From Bugula neritina (lineage: Eukaryota > Bryozoa > Gymnolaemata > Cheilostomatida > Bugulidae), in contig OZ037768.1 of NCBI GenBank assembly GCA_964035545.1, positions 20,830,700-20,894,699 on the forward strand: a stretch of DNA of 64,000 bases, given 5' to 3'. The notes under the pieces were generated by a model. It made no database searches and was not told the origin of the DNA. It saw only the letters and a list, made by a program, of their open reading frames with translations. Positions 20,587 to 32,600 of the stretch are shown in pieces (positions within the stretch are counted from its first letter, which is position 1; each line of letters begins with the position of its first letter). A program made the position numbers and the translations under genes.

Positions 20587-23500
20587 CATATATTACCTTC
20601 AATATGGATTATACATTACATATAATATACGATACATCCTGCTACCCAAACAGGACAAAGCGGAGATAGGTGAGAAAAAAATGATGTCTGATACATATAA
20701 ATTAAGCAATACATGTAGTGAGACGCATATAATAATTCAAATTCGGCTCAGCTTCAAGCATTATAAATAATTGTGTTATAATATTATGTGAATGTTTTTT
20801 AGTAATTAAATTTTAAAATTTTGCAAAAAAAATTTTGGAAACCAAAAATATACAATAAATGATATACATATACAAGTAACAAAGTGATCAATATTTTTGT
20901 TTCAAATTTTCACGCATAATTTAATCTAAATTCATAAGTCCATTGCTATGTTTTACACCAGATAAATGAACTTTAAAAAATGTTTTATAGAAAAGAGGGG
21001 GCAGTTCAAATTAATGTAAAGAGAACCTTAAAATTATATACATATACATATACATTCACTCTTCAACACATGAGAAGGAATACATATACAACATATTCTA
21101 CTGCAGATATTTCACTGCTGGTACGAGGCAACCACTCTGGACTCATATATGCTAACCAATACTGCGCACAGTGTTACGGGGAGGATGACACCCACCCCCT
21201 AACTGTTGAAGTACAGTGTTTCCCACCTGAGGCTAATCTAGCAGAAAGCAGTACATCTGTGGAGCCAACAGCAGACAGCTTAGCTGTCATTCTCTATCAA
21301 CTACTAGCAGTTGGTAGTTACTCTGGGTGAGTTAATATACTCTACTATAACTACTAACAGTTGCTAGTTATTTTGGGTGAGTTAATATCGAGGTAAGTGC
21401 AGTAACAGATGAATTGGAAGAAGCAATTGTATTCTAAATGAAAAACTAGGAAGAGCCCCAAACCATGCCTCAAACTAAAATTCATAAAGATAATTAAAGA
21501 ACTTAGACTATTCAAATGTCTCTAGTTTTGCACCTAAAAGGATTTGCTCCGATAAATGTATAAATAGGTATAAATATGATAAAAGCCATAAAAATTTCAC
21601 AGATACTGAACATGAATATGTTTATTAAATAAATTATTTTAAGCCTAACTATTCATGTAGACGAGTAGAGGTCGATTAAAGGTCGCGGTATGTAAAAAGA
21701 GCCCCAATTAGCAAGAACTGCATAATGTTTATATTTAGAAATACCAGTAAGCTTTAAAAATATACAACTGTATAATAGTTTATACTAAGTTAGATATTTT
21801 AGAGCTTTGGTATTTCATTTATATCAACATATTGCTCAGACCTGTCTAAGCATACAATCAGCAACTGTTGACTCTAAGCATAAAGAATGCTCATAGGAAC
21901 TGCGCTGCTAGTAAAATTTGTTAGCAAGAGTTGCTCTTTGATGACTCATAACTGATTCCAATTTTTTATATTTTGATACAAAATTGTTGAAATATGTTGA
22001 TGGATTTAAAAGATTAATAGTTAGGAAACTGTTTTGTCTAAAGTTTATCTAAGAATTTATTAGCTAAAAAGTCTGCAATGCATTTGTAAACTACAATTTT
22101 TCTTGATTTCACAAAATGTTGACTGTGCATGAGAATTAAATGAGTGTTTCTATTTTAACTGGCATATGTATTTAATGTAAATTTTCTTATACAACATTTC
22201 AGAAAAACACATTTTTTGTTTTATGGCTACAGTTTAGCTGATCAGAAAAATTGTTTACTACTTTCATTTGGTAGTTGTATGAAGGCTTTTCTAAAATAAT
22301 GCATCAGCTAATGGCTGACAGACACAATTCACAGTAAATGCGGAGAGTTGCAAAGCTACTTTTGCTCTCAAACATGCAGAAAATACCTACACGGCCAACT
22401 GTATTAATACAGGGTGGTGTGGGTCTTCATTTTGTTTATTTTTTAAAAGAATTGAGAAAAGGTAAAGTATCAATAATTAAGAAAGTTAGGACCATAATTG
22501 GCCCACTGCTTTGTATACATAACCTGTTGCAAAGAAACATCAGCTGTAGATGGACTCCAGAATGTTAACTTTTTATCAAAAGAAAAAAGCTTTCCACTAA
22601 TATTTTTTTAGCATTTTGCAGCATCAAACCACCAAGCATACTAGTTACATCTTTAGTCAGATGTATCAATATGCTGAAAATTTTTTATTTAAAATCATGC
22701 AGTATAAACAAGAACAGAAGTGGGAGTAATTTAAAAAAGAATTTGTTACTCACCTTTTTGCACAAATCCGAGCTGTGTAGAGTTTAGTAAATAAAGTTTA
22801 GTAAATAAAGTTTAGTAAATAGAGTTTAGTAAATAAAAAGCAGGACGTGATGTAATTCAATATGCTGACTGCACTATGCCTTTGCAGCATCGATGGAGTG
22901 AACTGTTATCTACACTACCAGGCAATGAGCCCAGACTACAAAGTAACCTACAGGAGTTGTAATCCCAACCTCCAATCCTCATGTCCATCCAACATGCTAG
23001 GAACGACTATAGATGACGAATGTAGAAATAGCCCAGTGAGTTATGTTTATGAAGAAACAAGATCTGGTACTATTGGTTTAACAGCTTACAGGTTAGTTTC
23101 AGAAAAAGTTTTCTCTTTATAATCAGATAAAGAATCTATTTTACAAATATCGCTAGTCCTAGTACAAGCACAACCATGCACTTGATTTGCTTCAAATATG
23201 AGCTCATATTAATTTTTCTACTTATTGTAAATAGTAAAAAGTTTAAGTACAAGTCTAGTTATCTTCAGAAATGTGATGCAATCTGCTTCAACTTAGGGCT
23301 AGTTGTAACTATTTAATCAAGAATTATTCATTTCTATCAAGTTTTTCTGGCAGTAAACTTTGATTTTAAGTTCTAAAAACACGCAGAAACAATTTTAAAG
23401 CAGTCAAATTTTGAATAGTGAAGGTTAATTTTGGTGCTGCTCAATAACCAGTCATGAATGTAGGGTTGAGATTACCCAGTAGCCCTTGTAGTGTAACAGT

Positions 23501-25173
23501 TGATGCACCAGCTTGCAACCCAGAGGTCTAGGGTTCGAATCCCAGTGCAGGCAAATATTTTACAGTAAACACTGTAGAGTGACTGCTACATCTAGCAATA
23601 GTAGTGTTGCTATTGTTTAGATACAAGATAATATTACTGCCATATTTTTCCTTTTAGGAACGATAAATGTGCTCAGTGTAATGGCATCACAACTTATGGC
23701 TGTAAGCCACCACCAGAAACGGCCAACCCGCCTGTCTACCGAGGGTTTAGCTCACTTGTAAGCTTAACCGCTCTCTCTTGTGTTCGAAAGGAAGTAATAG
23801 AAGAGTCAATTGGATTGCATAAAGTAACCAAATGTGATAAGGGTAAATATCAATGCCCTAGTGGTAAAAGATACAAACCAATGCATGGTTGTGTACAGGA
23901 CGACAATGCTCCTTTAGCTGACGAATGTAAAAAATGGATCAACACTTCTGACTATATAGAAAGTGGTGATCAAATCACAATACCACATTTGAATCTCACT
24001 ACTACAAAGTACAGTATTGTAGATGGACAAGCACTAGTTTGCGTTTTAGAATCTCAGGCAGCTTCATCTTCTGTGATAATTAGGAACACTCGACCCATAG
24101 AAAGTCCAATCTTGGTGGCAGTTCTATTGTGTGTATCTATAGCTTGTCTGATTGCACAACTTGCGTTGTACAGCAGGTATAGGGCCCTGAGAAATGTCGC
24201 TGGATTAATATTAATGTGCATGTGCGTTGCGATGCTCATAGCAGAAGCTCTTTTCCTCTCCACCACCTTTATTAAACCTACACCGGAAATATGCTTCTGG
24301 CCGGTAGTTTTTCAGCATTATTTTTTCCTGGTAGCTTTCTTTTGGATGAATGTAATGTCATTTGATGTAGCTCGAATGCTCAGTGCAGCAACCTACCAGA
24401 CAAGCAGTGGCAAGAAAAAGCTTGTTTTGTATAATCTATATGCGTGGATTACACCAGCCATATTTGTTGGCGCCGCACTAATTGCTGAGTTCACTGATGC
24501 AGCCATAGAACCAGCCTATGGCGCTGAAGGTTGCTGGTTTGGTACGCCGTATGGTCTCCTAATATACTTTCTAGCACCGATGTTCGCCATAATCCTGTGT
24601 AACGTGATTTTCTATATAGTGTCTATAACAGCAATAATTCGGGCTGCACGGCAAACAAAAATGGTGAACCCAGATATGAAAGAAAGGCTCTACCTTGCTA
24701 TTAAGTTGGTGATCGTAATGGGTCTACCTTGGATAATGGGTTTATTTACCGCTTTCTTTGACAGCATTGTGTTGAACTATATATTCGCTATTCTAAATGC
24801 TTCACAAGGCGCGTTAATATTTGTCTGCTATGTATTTAGTAAGACTGTGCTGAATCTAATAAAAACTGGAGGTAGATATCGAAGTAGAAGTAGCAAATCC
24901 TACTCAAACCAGACAAGCACTTTCAGCATTCGAAGCAGAAAGTCTAGCAACTCTACTTCTTCTAGAATTGTTGGCAGAACGTCTAACCCAGAGAGTTTCG
25001 TAGATATGACCAAGTCACCCACCTTGGACAGTGTCAGCAATGAGCCAAAGAATGAAAAGGTTTACAAAGAGCAACCTAATACATCTAACACCAAACAAAG
25101 GGATGCCGATCAAAAGACTGGTGAACATTCTACAAGCAATAAGTTTATTGTAGGGAAGATGACTACAGTATAG
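20029..25173 (+). CDS. Somatomedin-B domain, methuselah/secretin-like seven-helix receptor
   Basis: Cell-surface receptor of the family B (adhesion/methuselah-like) group; ligand unknown. Four exons, all in phase: 20029-20434, 21107-21326, 22888-23091 and 23658-25173 (TAG), giving 781 aa. An AG at 20011-20012 suggests an upstream 5'UTR exon. A signal peptide occupies about residues 1-27. A somatomedin-B fold with eight cysteines (52, 58, 61, 68, 70, 74, 80, 81; motif [16 protein letters not shown]) follows. Next is a cysteine-rich ectodomain with [12 protein letters not shown] and NDKCAQCNG repeats. Seven hydrophobic helices span about 426-678, beginning [17 protein letters not shown]. The family-B-like motif [15 protein letters not shown] precedes helix 1. 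I see no GPS autoproteolysis motif. The 100-residue Ser-rich tail is likely cytoplasmic. An AATAAA lies 179 bp past the stop. Related SMB receptors are known in molluscs and other invertebrates, but orthology is not assigned. Confidence 0.9.
20501..20584. repeat. (AT)n microsatellite
   Basis: A pure AT run lies in the first intron of the somatomedin-B receptor, within 70 bp of the donor at 20435. It opens meaningless Tyr-Ile frames on both strands. Confidence 0.98.
22785..22840. repeat. Short tandem repeat (GTTTAGTAAATAAA)
   Basis: About four copies of a 15-bp unit lie about 50 bp upstream of the acceptor of the receptor's third exon. No function is suggested. Confidence 0.8.
23482..23556 (+). 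mobile_element. tRNA-like sequence, second SINE family or tRNA pseudogene
   Basis: The segment has a B-box GGGTTCGAATCCC and an anticodon-loop-like CTTGCAA (anticodon TGC, alanine-type). The acceptor stem pairs poorly, so a working tRNA is unlikely. A diverged relative at 55157 shares the start CCCAGTAGCCCT and AGCTTGCAA, which points to a dispersed tRNA-derived family. It lies in the third intron of the somatomedin-B receptor. Confidence 0.55.
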
Positions 25174-26382
25174 TAGTGAATATTTTTGTATTACATTACG
25201 AGTCTCAAGGAGATTAGGTTATTTTAGTGAATCATCCACCAAAAACAAGTCAGCAGTATTTCTATAACAAATCGTATCAAGCTACCTTATAATTTAGTGT
25301 ATTTTATTTTTGTGTTTACAGTGATTATCCAACTTAGCATAAACGGTGATAAATAAAGTTACCAGAAGCACATTGAAACTAAAATGTTTGTTGAAAGAGC
25401 CACTAAACTGTTGACTTAAATTCTCAGATCATCTTCAAAAGCTTTATAAACATTTCAATATACTTTTATTGCTTGTATTTCTTTTTGTGCTTTTTGTATA
25501 TATTTTACCAAATATAGCATATAATTATACCTAGAATTACGCAAAGTGTGGTAGAAATTGTAGAGAGTGGAAATGATTTGTACAGAAATTATTTATTAGA
25601 CTAGATCATTTGTTCTACGTTTGTTACAATTTAAAACTTACATATAGAGATGACTGACACTGTCAAAGTGCTAAAAATGTTAACTAGACATAGAAAAATA
25701 TTATAAAATATCTAATATTAATATAAAGCAGTAATACAAATGGCGTGTCCTTGTAATATCACTGTGAAATGATATGACAACTTCATCTCTACTGAGATAT
25801 AAGAAATAGTATAAAAACGTGTCCAAATAAGAAATAGATATAGTGAAAAAGTAGTAGTAATAGCATAACATAAACTAATTTCTACACTGTACAATAATAA
25901 ATTAAAGAAAATAATATGTTTATAGTACAGGATCACTATAAAAGAGACAAGCAAATGAGATGAAATAAGCGCTATAAACAGCACTGAAGTTTTGTCTATT
26001 ACGTTGTGCTACAATTACTTAATAAAGTTAGAAAATATTAAAGGCCAAAACCATCCAAATAAGGTCTAGTATGTTGGCTATCACTGAATAAATGTATAAA
26101 TTAGCCAGTTGACACAAACTGCAAAAGCCTTGCTCGGTTTAGACCAGTGCAGACAAAATCAATAAAACATGCATCCACAAATACTTAAAGTCACAATGCA
26201 TTTAGTCTCTGATTAAGTTAAAAATATAGAAAAGTGGAGGAGTTTTTATGACCCTCCGTTTGCACCAACAACTCATGACTCGTGGCAACTTTAGCGAGTG
26301 ACGAAACGAAACTCGCAAGTTTCACTTTGACCAGCACTGACGACACATATGAACATATAAACTCATGAGTTACAGAAACAGG
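25174..26382. other. Tail-to-tail interval between the two receptor genes
   Basis: AT-rich sequence holds the 3'UTRs of both neighbours. A clear AATAAA sits at 25352-25357 for the plus-strand receptor. No further gene or long repeat is seen. Confidence 0.6.
25352..25357 (+). promoter_or_regulatory. Polyadenylation signal of the somatomedin-B receptor
   Basis: AATAAA lies 179 bp after the stop codon, in an AT-rich 3'UTR. It is the first canonical hexamer downstream, which supports the end of the gene. Confidence 0.6.
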
Positions 26383-26633
26383 CTACAGGATAGCTCTCTG
26401 TCTGTCATGGTGCTGGTGATTGTCTCCCTTGTTATAAGTCACGCTGCTCTCAGACCTTGACCTTGATGACCTGCTGCTGCCGCTAGTCGGGGTGTAGGCA
26501 CGCTGCGATATGATAGGCTTAGTGTGCATCGGGTGGAAGCCGGCAGCTGGACCCTGCAGTGTAGTCAAGTATTACACATTAATTTCAGCTAACTACTACT
26601 ACTGCTACTAATAGTACTACTAACTACTACTAT

Positions 26634-26665
<32 letters not shown>

Positions 26666-29600
26666 TTACTACTACTACTACTACTATCACTATGAAGGAA
26701 ATGAAGTGATGAACTTATCAACTATGAACGGTTTATAAGCTCATTTAACTCATTAGCTGTCAGTCTGGCAGCTCTAAAACTCTCTGTATTCTGTTGCTTT
26801 AGTTGATTGGAACTTGTTTATAAAATGTGAACACAGTAGGACTATAACTTGGCTGATTGGGACAAAATACGTCAAAAATGGTTTTGCTGAGAACAAATCC
26901 ATTTGCAGGAAATTTACAGACACATTTTGATGAAATAGCAATGCTGTATTCACATGCTGACGTTGAACTGGACTGAATATACTGAGAAAAATAAAGCCGT
27001 GACTTTTAATACAAAATTCTTTTTAGCTTTTCACTTTACTAAAACCCAAAATTATGCAGTTACTGTGAATTACTGAAGCAGGTGATAATAAATAATCTAC
27101 TTGAGATATTGAAGGGGGGAGATAGACGCCCTCACCTGTTGAGAAGAGTAACCACTGCTATATGAGTGAGACTCGGGTCCACGGGCCAAGTGGAAGGGAG
27201 AATTATAGCCACCTATATATGCCCCACCAGAGGGGAGAGGTTGGGGTGGCGCACTGGGGCCCCCGCTACAAGACATCATTGGCTGGGTTTGCAACTGCAT
27301 TTCCATGGCTGGCTGCTGAGATAAATAACCTGGCCTGCAGCAAATAAAAGATAAGCTACCATTGGTGAAGGTGTGGCATGTTTGTGAAGGTGTGACGTGT
27401 TGGTGAAGGTGCGACGTGTTGGCAGAGAGTTTCTCCCAAATCACGGCAGTTTACTAAAACTGAGCTAACATTATTACACATAGTCTGAGAAATAAACTTG
27501 AGTGTTGCTATACAACGCTATGCTTACAGCTCAACCTATACAACACCATGGCAGTGTGCACATATACGAGACTATATAAAGGAAACAGGCCCATCTTTTA
27601 GTTTCAACTAGCAGCTCACTTAACATGAACAAAGGAAAGCCAAGTTAAACATCACTACACACACTGATCGGCCACTAATCTAGAGTTCAAGGTCAGATAG
27701 CACAGGACTGACCTTTGAACCTGAGACAAGACTACAGGCATCTGCTGCTGGTTTAGTGAGACACAATAGCCGGGCTGCTGGGGGTACTGATTCATACCAC
27801 CATTCTGTGGGTATCGGCTCAACCCACCGGCCTGTGGGTACTGATTCATAGGGTTCTGCATGATATTCGGGTTGGTTGGGCCGGCAGGCGTCTGGGGCAC
27901 TGCGAATGAAAAGTAGCAGACGAGCTTTTACGTCTCGTAATACATGATAATTGACTAGAACAGCTATAGTTATCCAATGTATACTGTATAGTATAACTGT
28001 ATACTGTATAATATAACTGTATACCGTATAATATAACTGTATACTGTATAATATAATTATATACTGTATAATATAACTGTAAACTGTATAGTATAACTGT
28101 ATACTGTATAGTATAACTATATACTGTATAGTATAACTATATACTGTATAATATAACTATATACTGTATAGTATAACTATATACTGTATAATATAACTAT
28201 ATACTGTATAGTATAACTGTATACTGTATAGTATAACTATATACCGTATAGTATAAACTGTCTCATGTTATGAAAGGAAGGCCCTACCTTGCTGGTAAGT
28301 GATGCCGTCTTTAATTATTTGCTGCTGAGGCTGACCTGCACCAACAGTGCCATGAGTACTGGAGGGTATAGACGGTCTGTGCTCAGCTTCCCCTGGTTTC
28401 TTACCACATCTACAGAACAGTGCACAGTGTACACACTACATACTACATCTACAGAACAGTGCACACACTACATACAACATCTACAGAAGAGTGTACACAC
28501 TATATACTACACCTACAGAACAGTGCACACACTATATACTACATCTACAGAAGAGTGTACACACTACATACTACATACAACACCTACAGAACAGTGCACA
28601 CACTACATACAACATCTACAGAAGAGTGTACACACTATATACTACACCTACAGAACAGTGCACACACTACATAAAACACCTACAGAACAGTGTACACACT
28701 ACATACAACATGGCATGATAACTCTTACAACTACACAACAATTGACGTGAAATAATTCCAAAATCTGTACAGTATAACTATTAAGTTAAGATAGCCAAAA
28801 CTCCACATTTATAAACACCATTTAGACTTATTAGCTTCAAGCAAAATAATACAGAGCTCCTTCCAAATCTCACGGTTCCATTTCTCACGAAATTCCATTG
28901 CTCACGAGAGGGGCTTGGACCCCTGTTTTGTGGCTTATGTATATGTGTGTATAGGGACAAAATGGCCGAATACACCGGATCGGTGAGTTAAATCTGGTAT
29001 TCTACTATGTATTCTACAATGAAGTTTCAGGACCCGCAGCTTAGTGAGATACTGAGGAAGCACTGTATTTTATTTCTAAAGGCTACAACCAATGAGACTA
29101 CAACATCTAGCTTACTGTAACCACTACCACAGCCAGCTGTTACATGACACCCACCTTCTGCAAGTGCATATAACACACACTATAAGCAGTATCAGTATCA
29201 CCAATCCGCCAATCACAACTCCGATAAAACCAGCCACTCCCAGTGACATTATAGTCTGCCAGATGGAACTCTCAGTGGTGACTGAAGCTACAAGATTAAC
29301 AATAATCCGGTCATCTATCTATTAGCAACAAGAGCATATAACTCTCATGCTAACGTGAGACTTGGTTGAAAGAAATGGAAAAGGGAGAGTTGTAGAACTT
29401 GTACTACGCTATGATTTATGGTTTAGTGCAAAGAGAAGACAATAGTGATGCATGCAAAAACTGCAGATTCTTGTGGGTTTTCCACTCTTATTCAAATGCT
29501 CAACAAAAGATTTAATCTCCGTAATTAGAGCGAAAACAATGTTCAAATTTTAACATATTGGTAGTGAATTGAAATATAAATAAGAAATAGCTCAACAGAA

Positions 29601-32600
29601 AGTGTGTAGACTCTTCAGAATTTGCGAAGTTAACATCAGCCCAACTGTATTATTACAGCCCAAACTCTAACAGCCAGGCCATGCCTTAAAGTAGCTGAAT
29701 GGAAGAAAAAGCATGATTGGTCATAACATTAGATAGAAAATTCATGCTGGAAGTAGAAGAACCTGCCAACTGTAATCATGATACTAAAACAATGGGATGC
29801 AAGCAGAGCTTGGCTAGTTACCAACTTGTTATTTTTCAGCCAGAAATGTGCAAAATAAATTCAAACAAAAATGGGCTGAAGTATATTACGTAACGCCATT
29901 CCAACTCTACCTTCTAACATTATATCTTGGATTCTATTTTAAAATAGATGAGAATAAAACGACTTTTTATAAATATGCACGTCACCATAAAGTATGCGCT
30001 GTCACAGCAATAAAAACAAAACAAACTCGAAATTAAAATAGCATCCAGTCATTACTAAATAAATTCAATAATACTGCCATTTTCAATGAACCACCAAAAT
30101 ATAATTGTAATGCTGAACCATTTGGTGCAGTAAATAAAAACAAGTAGAATAAACAAGGCCCTAAACAGGTTAAAAATTTATGCAGATCTATCAATTTCAG
30201 GTGAGATAATATTTGGAGTTGTTATCTATATCTCGAATAAATATAGAGCTTAGGAGTTGTCTTCCCTTTATTTATTGAAATTTTGTAGTTAAAAATTAGG
30301 AAGATTAGTATATAAAAGCTGGACTGCCATTTTAATCACTGATTTATTAATTTTATTAGCCCCAATTTGTGTTAGTACGATGAAGCCACCCTCTCATAGC
30401 AAGTAAATCAACAGCCAGATCAAGGTGATGTTTACAATCACATTCATGACAGAGAAACGCAATAGAAGCTGGAGCAGTTTAAGTGCTAAAATCTGTGAAT
30501 CAGAAAGCATTTGTAACCTGCTGAATCTGTAGTTCTGGGCGTGAGCAGGTCAAACACTGGAGCTACAATATCAGAACATAACAGAGTTTGTATATCTAGT
30601 TAAATGAAGAGCGAGAGTCGCACTCGCCCGACCAACATATTCCCGAAATGCTAGAAATATTCTTTATACATAGTAGACTGTAGAGCGTGAGTTGGCGAAC
30701 AACACAAAAAGCTAAATATTGTGATATCAAAGTGTTCTGAAAACTGTAGGTTCATAAGTAATTCATGAATCAGGAATATAATTACATATGAAGAGTGTTT
30801 ACCAACATGATCATCATAATATTGATTTAATGAAAAACCGTGGCTTGTTAACAACATTGCAATTTGATCTAGTGCCGATGCTTCTACATGTTCATAGTAA
30901 ATACACATTAGCAGTGAACTACAAATTATAAATGCAAAAATATACTGGCAGAAAGACAGTAAACCACAACACTAATTATAACTTTTCATATACACAGACA
31001 GTCAAGAAAATTACAGTTTTTTAACTCCCAGACTTGGAAAACTACACAGTCATGTTTGAATTACATAGCCTCAGATCTCAACTACTCACACTCCTCTAGC
31101 GGGTTGCACTGACTAGCCCCGTTATCATCTTCGTCTTCACCATTAGCACAGTGGCTAATTCCGTCACACAGCCAGGCGGACTCAATGCACGTGGAAGACA
31201 GGAAACAGTAGAAGTCATTGAGAGAGCAGAAAGGGCCGTCACTACCAACTCCGTCTTCGACTGTAAAATATACGTACGCCTGCAGAGGGGGGGGGGAAGA
31301 CAACTCCCAATGTATATTTAACACAGTGGAAGTTAGTATGAGAGGAAATCATCTACTAAAGTACAAGTTTATCATAAACTTGTCACAAATGATTAATGTC
31401 TGGTCATGAGTAAAATTCATTTGAAATTGCTTTGGAATCAGAAGAAAAAGTAAATAATTATAATTATAACTATGATAGACTATTTCTCTATATCCTTAAA
31501 TTATTTCTTATTTACAGAAAGATAAAAATTTGCACTCTTTTATCTACATTGAAAGTATCGTAACACTTCTGGAAATGTTCAGAAATGAAATCCTTTGACA
31601 TATAATACATGAAAATACAATAATAAACTTCCTTTTCATTCACAACTATGAAACCCTTGCACCATCAAAAATCATAAAGTTCAACAAGAATAGCTGGAAA
31701 TACCCATAATACTATTAATGTAACCACCAGAGAGTCAATAGATAGACATAGAGTAGAGTACTGTTGTATTAATTTACTATGAGACACGCTAAAAGCTACT
31801 GACCTTGGAAAACAGCTGAAATCTCAAACTTGAATCCTCTGCCCAGAACACCAGAAACATCAGTTCTACAAAATGGCATAATCATCTATATTATGTTTAT
31901 AGTCTGTCTGTATTCTGTCTATAGTCTGTCTATAGTCTGTCTGTATTCTGTCTACACACCATCTATATTCTACCTGTATTCTGTCTACACACTATCTATA
32001 TTCTACCTGTATTCTGTCTACACACTATCTATATTCTACCTGTATTCTGTCTACACACTATCTATATTCTACCTGTATTCTGTCTACACACTATCTATAT
32101 TCTACCTGTATTCTGTCTACACACTATCTATATTCTACCTGTATTCTGTCTACACACTATCTATATTCTACCTGTATTCTGTCTACACACTATCTATATT
32201 CTACCTGTATTCTGTCTACACACTATCTATATTCTACCTGTATTCTGTCTACACACTATCTATATTCTACCTGTATTCTGTCTACACACTATCTATATTC
32301 TACCTGTATTCTGTCTACACACTATCTATATTCTACCTGTATTCTGTCTGCACACTATCTATATTCTACCTGTATTCTGTCTACACACTATCTATATTCT
32401 ACCTGTATTCTGTCTACACACTATCTATATTCTACCTGTATTCTGTCTACACACTATCTATATTCTACCTGTATTCTGTCTACACACTATCTATATTTTA
32501 CCTGTATTCTGTCTACACACTATCTATATTCTACCTGTATTCTGTCTACACACTATCTATATTCTGTCTACACACCATCTATATTCTGTCTATATTCTAC

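Noticed and set aside
20401-20669. Tyr-Ile repeat frames on both strands
   Set aside because: Pure (AT)n microsatellite.
23482-23556. Functional tRNA gene
   Set aside because: The B-box is good but the acceptor stem pairs poorly, and a diverged relative elsewhere points to a dispersed repeat.
28289-28750. 153-codon frame with THYIQHLQKS repeats
   Set aside because: It is the acceptor-copy array read in the wrong strand; it overlaps a minus-strand exon with clear splice sites.
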